From positions 1-20,522 of the forward strand of contig CANEXR010000019.1 in NCBI GenBank assembly GCA_947443815.1: a DNA stretch of 20,522 nt. The letters are read 5' to 3'. This document shows, in pieces, positions 13,506 to 20,522 of this stretch. Position numbers and translations under genes: made by a program. The notes under the pieces are model-generated. The model did not search any database and was not told the origin of the DNA. It saw only the letters and a program-made list of their open reading frames with translations. This stretch comes from Flavobacteriaceae bacterium. Its GTDB lineage: Bacteria; Bacteroidota; Bacteroidia; Flavobacteriales; Flavobacteriaceae. How positions within the stretch are numbered: the stretch's first letter is position 1; each line of letters begins with the position of its first letter.

Positions 13506-14735
13506 TTATCTTAATTTTAATGTAACAATTGACAATATGGCTAACATAATGGCTACAATCCAAAATCGGGTTACAATCTTGCTTTCATGATACCCTTTTT
13601 TCTGATAATGATGGTGCAAAGGCGACATTAAAAAGATTCTTCTACCTTCGCCAAAGCGCTTCTTAGTATATTTGAAATAAGTGACTTGTAGCACCACTGA
13701 AAAATTTTCCACTAAGAATATTCCACACAATAGTGGGATTAGAAGTTCCTTTCTAACAGCAATGGCCAATACTGCAATAACACCACCGATAGTCAAACTC
13801 CCTGTATCTCCCATAAATACAGAAGCAGGATATGAATTGTACCAAAGAAACCCAATTAATGCTCCCACAAAAGCGGCTATAAAAACAGTCATCTCCCCCG
13901 AATTAGGGATATACATAATATTCAAGTAATTAGAGAAAATTATATTCCCCGAGACAAAAGTAAAAATCCCGAGTGCTAAGACTGATACTGCGGAAGTCCC
14001 AGCAGCTAATCCGTCAATTCCATCTGTTAAATTAGCACCATTAGAGACAGCCGTAATAATAAAAATTACAACAGGTATAAAAATCAACCAAGCCCATTTT
14101 TCATACCCATCACCAGTCCAAGCTAACAATTCAGCATAATCAAATTCATTATTTTTAAAGAAAGGAATAGTAGTCGCAGTAGATTTTTCTTCAATCCCAG
14201 CCTGAACAATTACATTTTCGGTAGGGGTCTTAAAAACATCAATTTTAGCGGTGTCTTTTCTAACGGTTACTGCTGGGCTAAAATATAATACTGAACCCAC
14301 TATAAGTCCTAATCCTACTTGTCCAATCACTTTGAAAATTCCTTTTAAACCTTGTTTGTCTTTTTTGAAAATCTTAATATAATCATCAATGAACCCAATA
14401 GTTCCCATCCATAAAGTGGTAACAATCAACAATACAATATAAATATTATGCAGTTTAGCAAAAAGTAAAACGGGTACAAGAGTAGCAAAGATGATAATCA
14501 ACCCTCCCATTGTAGGGGTTCCTGCTTTTTCGTTTTGACCAGCCAAACCAAGTTCACGAACCGTTTCTCCTACCTGTTGATTGCGCAAAAAAGTAATGAT
14601 TCTTTTTCCATAAATAGTGGATAATAATAAAGAGAGCATTAATGCCAATGCTGATCTAAAAGTGATATATTGAAACACACCTGTTCCAGAAATATCCATA
14701 GTTTTGTTTAAGTATTCAAATAAATAATACAGCAT
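13506..14735 (-). CDS. mraY: Phospho-MurNAc-pentapeptide transferase MraY
   Basis: Integral membrane enzyme that transfers phospho-MurNAc-pentapeptide to undecaprenyl phosphate, making lipid I. Signature regions are FIDDYIK (115-121, the Asp-Asp pair), NLTDGIDGLA (235-244), FMGDTGSL (307-314) and the SPLHHHYQ histidine motif (371-378). At 409 aa it is about 50 residues longer than E. coli MraY. The excess is a hydrophilic stretch at about 160-210 between membrane spans, which I read as a Bacteroidota-type insertion. It sits 7 nt after murE and one base before murD. Confidence 0.97.
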   Translation of the reverse strand: MLYYLFEYLNKTMDISGTGVFQYITFRSALALMLSLLLSTIYGKRIITFLRNQQVGETVRELGLAGQNEKAGTPTMGGLIIIFATLVPVLLFAKLHNIYIVLLIVTTLWMGTIGFIDDYIKIFKKDKQGLKGIFKVIGQVGLGLIVGSVLYFSPAVTVRKDTAKIDVFKTPTENVIVQAGIEEKSTATTIPFFKNNEFDYAELLAWTGDGYEKWAWLIFIPVVIFIITAVSNGANLTDGIDGLAAGTSAVSVLALGIFTFVSGNIIFSNYLNIMYIPNSGEMTVFIAAFVGALIGFLWYNSYPASVFMGDTGSLTIGGVIAVLAIAVRKELLIPLLCGIFLVENFSVVLQVTYFKYTKKRFGEGRRIFLMSPLHHHYQKKGYHESKIVTRFWIVAIMLAILSIVTLKLR

Positions 14736-14742
14736 TTTTTTT

Positions 14743-16206
14743 CTATTTATGAAGTTGTTCTAATAGTTCTCTTACCGTTTTCATATCGTCAAAATCGTGT
14801 CTAACACCATTAATTTCTTGGTAGGTCTCATGCCCTTTTCCAGCGATTAAAATAATATCATTGGGTTGCGCCAGTTGACAGGCCGTTTTTATTGCTTGCT
14901 TTCTATCTGTTATAGATATTGTTTTTTTATAATTTTGAGCGGCAACTCCTTGCTCCATTTCAGTAATAATAACTTCGGGATCTTCATTTCTTGGATTATC
15001 AGAAGTTAAAATTACTTTATCACTCAAATCCGAAGCTATGGAACCCATTATAGGGCGTTTTGCTTTGTCTCTATTGCCACCACAACCCACCACAGTTATT
15101 AATTGTTCGTTTTTTGTGCGAATATCGTTGATGGTTTTCAATACGTTTTCTAAAGCGTCTGGAGTATGCGCATAGTCCACAATAGCTGTAATGTTGTTCT
15201 TAGAAACAATATATTGAAAACGACCAGAAACACTTTCTAAGACAGACAATAAACGAAGAACCTCAAGGCTTTCCATCCCCAATTCTATTGCTGTTCCATA
15301 AATTGCCAATAAATTATAGGCGTTAAAAGTGCCAATTAATTTCACCCAAACTTCATTGCCGTTTATTTTTAATAACAATCCCGACAATTGATTTTCAAGG
15401 ATTTGTGCTTTATAATCAGCATAAGATTTTAGCGCATAAGTGCATTTTCTCGCAACTGTATTTTGCAATAATACCGCACCATTTTTATCATCTATGTTTG
15501 ACAATGCAAACGCGGATTTAGGTAAATTATCAAAAAAAGATTTTTTTACATCTCTATATTCTGCAAACGTTGGATGATAATCTAAATGATCGTGTGATAA
15601 ATTAGTAAACACTCCTCCTGCAAAACACAAAGCTTCGGTACGTTTTTGATGAATTCCATGAGAACTCACTTCCATAAAACAATAAGCCACACCATTGCAA
15701 ATCATTTCATTTAAATAATGATTAATTGTTATAGAATCTGGTGTTGTGTGTGTTGCTTTGTATTCAACATCATCAACCAAAATTTTTACAGTAGATAGCA
15801 ATCCTACTTTGTAACCTGCCTTTTTATACAATTGGTACAATAAAGAGGCTATGGTAGTTTTGCCATTTGTACCCGTAATCCCAATTAATTTTAATTTTTG
15901 AGAAGGGTTATCAAAATAATTGGCTGCCATAAAAGCCAATGCTTTATTACTATCTTTAACCTGAATATAGGTTACTTCTTTTATTATTGTTTCTGGAAAA
16001 GTATCGCATACAATTGCAACAGCACCAAGTCCAATCGCTTTTTCGATATAATCATGTCCATCCGAAATAGTCCCTCTAATGGCTACAAAAACATCATTCT
16101 CACCAATTTTCCTTGAATCGAAATCCATTTTGTTAATAGCAATTTCTGTCGAACCTTTAATGGCTTCAATTGCTACTTTATATAATATGTCTTTTAATAT
16201 TTTCAC
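14743..16206 (-). CDS. murE: UDP-MurNAc-tripeptide synthetase (meso-DAP adding)
   Basis: Cytoplasmic ATP-dependent ligase adding the third stem amino acid to UDP-MurNAc-L-Ala-D-Glu. It is 487 aa. The ATP loop GITGTNGKTT is at residues 109-118, HTTPDS and EVSSHG follow in the UDP-precursor binding part, DYAHTPDAL lies near 345, and the C-terminal substrate motif DNPR is at 403-406. DNPR is the family marker for meso-diaminopimelate, so the wall should be DAP-type. The start codon is GTG and lies inside GTGA shared with the ftsI stop (16203-16206), a 4-nt overlap typical of translational coupling. Confidence 0.97.
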   Translation of the reverse strand: MKILKDILYKVAIEAIKGSTEIAINKMDFDSRKIGENDVFVAIRGTISDGHDYIEKAIGLGAVAIVCDTFPETIIKEVTYIQVKDSNKALAFMAANYFDNPSQKLKLIGITGTNGKTTIASLLYQLYKKAGYKVGLLSTVKILVDDVEYKATHTTPDSITINHYLNEMICNGVAYCFMEVSSHGIHQKRTEALCFAGGVFTNLSHDHLDYHPTFAEYRDVKKSFFDNLPKSAFALSNIDDKNGAVLLQNTVARKCTYALKSYADYKAQILENQLSGLLLKINGNEVWVKLIGTFNAYNLLAIYGTAIELGMESLEVLRLLSVLESVSGRFQYIVSKNNITAIVDYAHTPDALENVLKTINDIRTKNEQLITVVGCGGNRDKAKRPIMGSIASDLSDKVILTSDNPRNEDPEVIITEMEQGVAAQNYKKTISITDRKQAIKTACQLAQPNDIILIAGKGHETYQEINGVRHDFDDMKTVRELLEQLHK

Positions 16207-18206
16207 GATAATTCTAATGATATAGTTGAATTTTTCACAATGTTTTTCCCTGCCTGAAGTGATTGTTTTTTTACTTTACCAACACCTATAGCTTTTACTT
16301 TCATTCCAAGATTTTCCAATAATGCGATGGCATCCATACCTGGCATTCCTTTTACATTCGGGATTGATTGGGTTCTTTTGTGCGATTTTTCAAAATAGAC
16401 ATTATAACTATTTTCTTGTTTTATTATTTTTCCATTTAAATTTTTTATTTCATTAGTTGACGGAGCATCTGTGAAAATTTTCTGCGCAATGCGTTTGAAA
16501 ACTGGGCCTGCCACATCAGCACCATAATAATTATTTAAAGCTGTACTTGGTTTATGCACTACAACTATGCAAGAATATTTAGGGTGATCTGCTGGAAAAT
16601 AGCCCACAAATGAGGAGGCATAATATTTACCTGATCCGCCATCTTTTGCATAATTTACCGCTGCCGTTCCTGTTTTTCCTGCCATGGAAAAATCTTTAGA
16701 GTATAGCTTAGAGGCGGTTCCTTTTTTAACTACATTCTGTAAAATTGCTTTCAATTTCAAAATAGTTTCTTGAGAGCAAACTTTTGGATTCAAAACTTCT
16801 TTATCGTATTTTTTTATTGTTCTATTCCATTCTTTAATTTCAGAAACGAATTGAGGTTTTACCATTTCTCCATTATTGGCAACTGCATTATAAAAGGTTA
16901 ATGTTTGTAATGGCGTAATCAAAACACCATATCCAAATGCCATCCAAGGCAGTGAAATATTAGACCAATTTTTATCGCTAGGCTGTGGAACTTTCGGCAC
17001 TCCTTCTCCTTTTATAGAAAGCCCCAAAGGTTTGTTTAACCCAAAATTATTTAGATGATTTACAAATTTTGATGGTTCATTTTTATAATTATTATAAACA
17101 GCTTGAACCATAACCGTATTTGAAGAAAGCTCAAAACCTCTAGCTAAGGATATTTTTCCATATCCCCCTTCGTGTGAATCTCTAACTTTTTTTCCGGAGT
17201 AGACAATAATTCCCCCTTTACTATCATAAACAGCGCTAGTATCCACTTTTTTATCTTCAAGAAGTGCCATTAGATCTGCTAATTTATAGGTTGATCCTGG
17301 TTCATGAGACTCAGCAACTGCATAATTCGTAGTTTCGTAATAGGTTCCATCAGTAGCTCTTCCCAAATTAGAAATTGCTTTTATATGACCTGTCTTAGTT
17401 TCCATAACAACCACACACCCATGATCTGCTTGATAAAGTTCTAATTGTTTTAATAGAGCATGGTGTGCAATATCTTGGATAAAAACATCAATTGTAGAGA
17501 TTACATCATAGCCATCTTGTGGATCAATTTCGTTAATATCCCGAATAGGCTTCCATTGCCCTTGAGCAATTTTTTGTTTTAGTATTCTACCATCCTTACC
17601 ATTTAGGTATTTGCGATAAGCCCACTCAATCCCTTTTCCATCAGGTTTCCCATCTGGATTTATCCGTTCGTAACCAATAGTTCTTTCTGCAATTTTACCA
17701 ATCGGATTTTCTCTAACTGTTTCTTGCTCAATAATAATCCCACCTTTATTAGCTCCCAAATTAAACAATGGAAAGCTTTTAATTCGCATGTACTCGGTAT
17801 AGCTTAAATTACGTGCTATTAAATAATACCTGTTTTTATTTGCTCTTGCCTTTCTTAATTCATTTTCGAAAAAATCTGATGATTTATCTAAAACCATCGA
17901 TAATGAATCTGACAATGATTTTACATGTTTTTGGAAATTATCTGATTTTGGAGTTACAGCATCAAAACGTATTTCATAATTTGGAATGGATGTTGCTAAA
18001 AGACTTCCATCAGCAGAATATATATTCCCTTTATTAGCTGGAATTACAAAATTTTTAACGGTTCTTTCTTTTGCTAATTTTCTATAATATGCTCCTTCCA
18101 CCCATTGAATATTGGTCAATTTAACAGCAATCGCTATTGCCATCAAAAAGATAGCAAAAGCAACCAGATAAATTCGGTAGGATATGTATTTATCTTCTAC
18201 TGCCAT
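16203..18206 (-). CDS. ftsI: Septal transpeptidase FtsI (PBP3) with PASTA domain
   Basis: Class B penicillin-binding protein that cross-links septal peptidoglycan together with FtsW. It is 667 aa. A short cytoplasmic N-terminus and one membrane anchor (about 11-30) lead into the pedestal domain (about 50-230). The transpeptidase domain carries the three serine-enzyme motifs: STYK (305-308, nucleophile Ser305), SSN (361-363) and KTG (511-513). A single PASTA domain (about 614-667, beginning SIPNVKG) ends the protein; PASTA is absent from E. coli FtsI but common in Bacteroidota and Firmicutes PBPs. Its start overlaps ftsL by 10 nt and its stop overlaps murE by 4 nt. Confidence 0.96.
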   Translation of the reverse strand: MAVEDKYISYRIYLVAFAIFLMAIAIAVKLTNIQWVEGAYYRKLAKERTVKNFVIPANKGNIYSADGSLLATSIPNYEIRFDAVTPKSDNFQKHVKSLSDSLSMVLDKSSDFFENELRKARANKNRYYLIARNLSYTEYMRIKSFPLFNLGANKGGIIIEQETVRENPIGKIAERTIGYERINPDGKPDGKGIEWAYRKYLNGKDGRILKQKIAQGQWKPIRDINEIDPQDGYDVISTIDVFIQDIAHHALLKQLELYQADHGCVVVMETKTGHIKAISNLGRATDGTYYETTNYAVAESHEPGSTYKLADLMALLEDKKVDTSAVYDSKGGIIVYSGKKVRDSHEGGYGKISLARGFELSSNTVMVQAVYNNYKNEPSKFVNHLNNFGLNKPLGLSIKGEGVPKVPQPSDKNWSNISLPWMAFGYGVLITPLQTLTFYNAVANNGEMVKPQFVSEIKEWNRTIKKYDKEVLNPKVCSQETILKLKAILQNVVKKGTASKLYSKDFSMAGKTGTAAVNYAKDGGSGKYYASSFVGYFPADHPKYSCIVVVHKPSTALNNYYGADVAGPVFKRIAQKIFTDAPSTNEIKNLNGKIIKQENSYNVYFEKSHKRTQSIPNVKGMPGMDAIALLENLGMKVKAIGVGKVKKQSLQAGKNIVKNSTISLELS

Positions 18207-18544
18207 ATTCTTTTGAAAAAGTTTTTCTCTTCTTCTTTTTTTACTTTTATTTTAACTGGAGGAACAGTGGACGGAAAAATTTGTTTTTCAATCATTTTAT
18301 CTGCAACTGTGGACTCCATTTTCAACTTCATCAATTCTGAACGTCTATCAACAAATTCCGAACGCAATTCTTTTACCTGATTTGTCAACTCCGCAATTCT
18401 AAACACTTTCTGTTCATATCGTTGTGTATTTGCAATCATGATAATCGCTAGTACAATAACAAAAACAATAAACCGCCAGTTTTTTATAGCGTCATCATCA
18501 ATTAGAAATCTTGCTTTTAATAGATTATAAACTCCGTTTTTCAT
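18197..18544 (-). CDS. ftsL: FtsL-like cell division protein
   Basis: Small bitopic membrane protein of 115 aa. It has a cytoplasmic N-terminus of about 23 residues, one membrane segment at about 24-40 (FIVFVIVLAIIMIAN), then a heptad-like Glu/Lys/Leu-rich stretch at about 42-85 predicting a periplasmic coiled coil, and a basic tail. This is the FtsL layout, where the coiled coil pairs with FtsB/DivIC and activates FtsW-FtsI. Primary sequence is poorly conserved across phyla, so the call depends on topology, length and the invariant position between rsmH and ftsI. It overlaps ftsI by 10 nt and starts 11 nt after rsmH. Confidence 0.88.
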   Translation of the reverse strand: MKNGVYNLLKARFLIDDDAIKNWRFIVFVIVLAIIMIANTQRYEQKVFRIAELTNQVKELRSEFVDRRSELMKLKMESTVADKMIEKQIFPSTVPPVKIKVKKEEEKNFFKRIWQ

Positions 18545-18555
18545 TTTCTAACTAA

Positions 18556-19452
18556 TTATATCTTTTCAGCTATTCTTAATTTTGCACTTCGAGCTCTATT
18601 ATTTATTTTGATTTCTTCATTATTAGGGACAATTAATTTTCCTACTGTTTTAAAAGGAACAGAAAAGTTTCCAAAAAAATCTCGCTCAGGTTCTCCTTCA
18701 AACATTCCATTTTTAATAAATCTTTTCACCAATCTATCTTCTAAAGAGTGATATGAAATAACGCTCAATCTTCCTCCTGGGTTTAAAATTTCTAGCGATT
18801 GTTCTAAAAACTCTTTCAAAACATCCATTTCTTGATTTACTTCAATTCGAATGGCTTGATACATTTGTGCCAATATTTTATGACTTTTATGCGCTGGCAA
18901 AAAACGGCCTAAAACCAGTTTTAACTGTTCCGTGTTTTTAATGGGATTGATTTCTCTTGCTTCAATAATTACTCTTGCAATTGCAGGTGCATTTTTTAAT
19001 TCACCATAATCTAAAAAGACTCTTCTCAGATTTGCATCATCATATTCATTGACCACTCTATAAGCATTCAAATCATTTTTCTGACTCATTCGCATATCTA
19101 ATTCTGCATCAAAACGAGTGGAAAACCCTCTTTCTGCAACATCAAATTGATGCGAAGAAACCCCCAAATCTGCCAAAATACCATCCACACTTTTTACTCC
19201 ATAAAAACGTAAAAATCGTTTTATAAATCTAAAATTCTCATTGATTAAAGTAAACCTCTCATCCTGTAAAGCATTTGCTAAAGCATCTTCATCCTGATCA
19301 AAAGCAAACAATTTACCATTGGGACCCAATCTACTCAAAATGGCTGCCGAATGTCCGCCACCACCGAATGTAACATCTACATAAATGCCATCTGGTTTAA
19401 TATTTAAACCATCCACAGATTCTTTAAGCAAAACTGGATTATGATATTCCAT
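18556..19452 (-). CDS. rsmH: 16S rRNA (cytosine(1402)-N4)-methyltransferase RsmH
   Basis: SAM-dependent enzyme (formerly MraW) that N4-methylates C1402 in the decoding centre of 16S rRNA. From the chosen start it is 298 aa. YHNPVLLKES is at residues 3-12, the SAM-binding VDVTFGGGGHSAAIL at 25-39, LADLGVSSHQ follows, and YHSLEDRLVKRF and the terminal ARSAKLRIAE complete the family pattern. An ATG 12 bases upstream (19464) is also in frame, but MEYHNPVLL is the usual N-terminus, so 19452 is preferred. It overlaps mraZ by 14 nt. Confidence 0.95.
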   Translation of the reverse strand: MEYHNPVLLKESVDGLNIKPDGIYVDVTFGGGGHSAAILSRLGPNGKLFAFDQDEDALANALQDERFTLINENFRFIKRFLRFYGVKSVDGILADLGVSSHQFDVAERGFSTRFDAELDMRMSQKNDLNAYRVVNEYDDANLRRVFLDYGELKNAPAIARVIIEAREINPIKNTEQLKLVLGRFLPAHKSHKILAQMYQAIRIEVNQEMDVLKEFLEQSLEILNPGGRLSVISYHSLEDRLVKRFIKNGMFEGEPERDFFGNFSVPFKTVGKLIVPNNEEIKINNRARSAKLRIAEKI

Positions 19453-19912
19453 TGTATTCCTCATTTATATTACCCATTACATCCTCAGCCAAATCCGCAA
19501 AATCCATATCTTCTCCATTTATGGATTTTTCATACAATTCTTTATCCCAGATTTCTACAATATTTACTGCCGAAGAAAAAACCACATCTTTAGCTATACT
19601 AGCAAAAGAGACTAAATCTTTTGGCACTAATAGCCTTCCTAACGCATCAATTTCTACCATTTTTACACCAGCGGTAAACCTTCTGATAAAATCATTGTTT
19701 TTCTTAACAAATCGATTGAGTTTATTAATCTTCTGCATCATCAAATCCCATTCTTCCATTGGATATAATTCCAAGCAAGGTTGAAATACGGAACGCTTCA
19801 AAACAAATCCGTTTTGAAGCGAACTAGCCAATTGCTTTTTTAAAGGCGCAGGCAATAAGAGCCTTCCTTTAGCATCGACTTTACATTCATATGTTCCAAC
19901 TATTGTATTCAA
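19439..19912 (-). CDS. mraZ: Transcriptional regulator MraZ
   Basis: AbrB-like DNA-binding protein, first gene of the dcw operon and in other bacteria a regulator of that operon. It is 157 aa with two tandem SpoVT/AbrB-type modules. Their DxxxR signatures are DAKGR (13-17) and DALGR (89-93), each followed by a hydrophobic L-x-x-P strand. MraZ assembles into a ring that reads several spaced DNA boxes, and four such repeats lie just upstream at 19956-20002. The start codon appears to be TTG at 19912: it gives the expected MNTIVGTYECKVD beginning, and no in-frame ATG lies between the -7 box and the conserved region. Confidence 0.95.
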   Translation of the reverse strand: MNTIVGTYECKVDAKGRLLLPAPLKKQLASSLQNGFVLKRSVFQPCLELYPMEEWDLMMQKINKLNRFVKKNNDFIRRFTAGVKMVEIDALGRLLVPKDLVSFASIAKDVVFSSAVNIVEIWDKELYEKSINGEDMDFADLAEDVMGNINEEYNGIS

Positions 19913-19937
19913 GAAAAAAGTATTAAATGGTGTAGAG

Positions 19938-19963
19938 CAAAAATATAAAAATTATTACCACAA
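19938..19963 (-). promoter_or_regulatory. dcw operon promoter (before mraZ)
   Basis: On the minus strand TATTTTTG (19938-19945) matches the TAnnTTTG -7 consensus exactly. A TTG lies at 19961-19963, 15 bases upstream, slightly shorter than the usual 17-23. Transcription would start near 19931, leaving a leader of about 18 nt before the TTG start of mraZ. The -33 region overlaps the MraZ boxes. Confidence 0.7.
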
Positions 19964-20002
19964 TTTACCACTATATACCACTTTGTTGATAAGTTTAACC
20001 AC
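19956..20002 (-). promoter_or_regulatory. MraZ operator boxes (four GTGGT repeats)
   Basis: On the minus strand GTGGT occurs four times in the same direction. On the plus strand, ACCAC begins at 19957, 19967, 19977 and 19998. Three copies have an exact 10-bp period (one helical turn) and the fourth is 21 bp further out. Regular direct repeats immediately before mraZ are the known arrangement of MraZ binding sites. Their overlap with the -33 region suggests repression, although other species differ. Confidence 0.8.
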
Positions 20003-20248
20003 TTTCAAATAAAAACCCTTAATTTTTGGACAATCAGAAGGTTAGGTGTTTTAAGATTTCTTTGTAAGAATGTTAATATTAAAGAGAAAATACGTCTGTT
20101 TATGAAATAAATTAAGGATTTTATTTGTGTTCATTTAAAATAGAAAAACGAAAAAAAAAGACAAACTCTACTATTCTTTTATATTTAAATAAAATGAAGA
20201 AACCTGTTAAAAACTACTTACAAAAATTCATTTTATGGTATTAAATCC

Positions 20249-20256
20249 TATATTTG
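20249..20256 (+). promoter_or_regulatory. -7 box of the hydrolase promoter
   Basis: TATATTTG matches TAnnTTTG exactly, 28 bases before the ATG at 20285. No clear TTG lies 17-23 bases upstream, so the -33 element is not placed. Confidence 0.5.
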
Positions 20257-20284
20257 TCAAAATTGAAAATCAGGAATAGAATAC

Positions 20285-20522
20285 ATGGAAAAACACTATA
20301 AAAAAGAAGGTAAATACAGTTATTACGAAGCTGGCGAGGGAACTCCTATAGTTATACTTCATGGTCTTATGGGTGGATTAAGTAATTTTGATGCTGTTGC
20401 TGATTATTTTTCTAATAAAGGATATAAAATAATCATCCCTGATTTACCTATTTATACACAAAACATCTTAAAAACGAATGTAAAAAGTTTTGCGATTTAT
20501 GTAAAAAACTTCATTACTTTCA
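20285..20522 (+). CDS. Alpha/beta hydrolase, N-terminal part (cut by window end)
   Basis: The first 79 codons of an open frame run off the window. The start ATG is followed by YYEAGEGTPIVILHGLMGG at about residues 14-32, in which HGLMGG is the oxyanion-hole region (HG motif) of alpha/beta hydrolases, and KIIIPDLP (about 49-56) is the next conserved strand. The nucleophile elbow (G-x-S-x-G) would lie beyond the end. The gene is divergent from mraZ. Substrate cannot be told from this part. Confidence 0.85.
   Translation, partial: MEKHYKKEGKYSYYEAGEGTPIVILHGLMGGLSNFDAVADYFSNKGYKIIIPDLPIYTQNILKTNVKSFAIYVKNFITF

Larger units (their letters stand above)
19913..20284. other. Divergent intergenic region mraZ / hydrolase
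   Basis: This 372-bp gap carries the dcw promoter and MraZ boxes at its left end (19938-20002) and a -7 box for the rightward gene at 20249-20256. The middle (20003-20240) is very AT-rich and shows no hairpin or convincing ORF. Confidence 0.65.

Noticed and set aside
19453..19464. Longer RsmH beginning MRNT at 19464
   Set aside because: The typical family N-terminus starts at MEYHNPVLL (19452). The longer form only increases overlap with mraZ.
4116..19912. Undescribed system hidden in the division cluster
   Set aside because: Every frame is accounted for by a known mur, mra or fts gene with intact motifs. There is no inserted foreign gene, and no frameshift or truncation was seen.
20194..20244. 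A 16-codon ORF before the hydrolase gene as a leader peptide
   Set aside because: It is very short and lysine/tyrosine-rich like the surrounding AT-rich DNA, and it lies upstream of the predicted -7 box, so it would not be on that transcript.

Overview
This window looks like the chromosome of a flavobacterium (Bacteroidota, Flavobacteriaceae, most like Flavobacterium). The evidence is very AT-rich DNA, TAnnTTTG-type -7 promoter boxes, mostly A-rich leaders without Shine-Dalgarno sequences, a short primary sigma factor without region 1.1, and the family character of every protein. Genus is inferred from protein recognition; no search was run.

Layout. Positions 1-330 hold extragenic hairpin repeats and the leader of rpoD. 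rpoD (331-1194, +) is followed by stacked terminator-like hairpins, a second repeat copy and a 20-bp palindrome. rpe (1662-2324, +) then ends with zero spacing against a convergent M90/MtfA-like metallopeptidase gene (2325-3125, -). Next on the minus strand come a tRNA-Arg(TCG) gene (3198-3271) with its own terminator and a yqeY-like gene (3332-3781). A 334-bp gap holds a large hairpin repeat and the ftsZ terminator.

From 4116 to 19912 a complete minus-strand division and cell wall (dcw) cluster runs in the order mraZ, rsmH, ftsL, ftsI, murE, mraY, murD, ftsW, murG, murC, ftsQ, ftsA, ftsZ. Most junctions overlap or are under 12 nt, so it is very likely one long operon. It supplies a regulator (MraZ), a 16S rRNA methyltransferase (RsmH), cytoplasmic and membrane steps of lipid II synthesis (MurC, MurD, MurE, MraY, MurG), the septal polymerase/transpeptidase pair with its partners (FtsW, FtsI, FtsL, FtsQ), and the Z-ring with its anchor (FtsZ, FtsA). 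murB, murF and ddl are not in this stretch. The operon promoter at about 19938-20002 has a TAnnTTTG box and four ACCAC/GTGGT direct repeats that look like MraZ operator boxes. A divergent, truncated alpha/beta hydrolase gene starts at 20285.

The gene content is conserved core chromosome. I found no undescribed defence, mobile or biosynthetic system. The points most worth a second look are non-coding: a hairpin repeat family whose copies differ while their terminal stems stay paired, the MraZ box array, the rare strong Shine-Dalgarno before rpoD, a palindrome upstream of rpe, and the inter-cistronic hairpins. Among proteins, the notable one is FtsZ, with its long linker and a C-terminal peptide that is not at the terminus.
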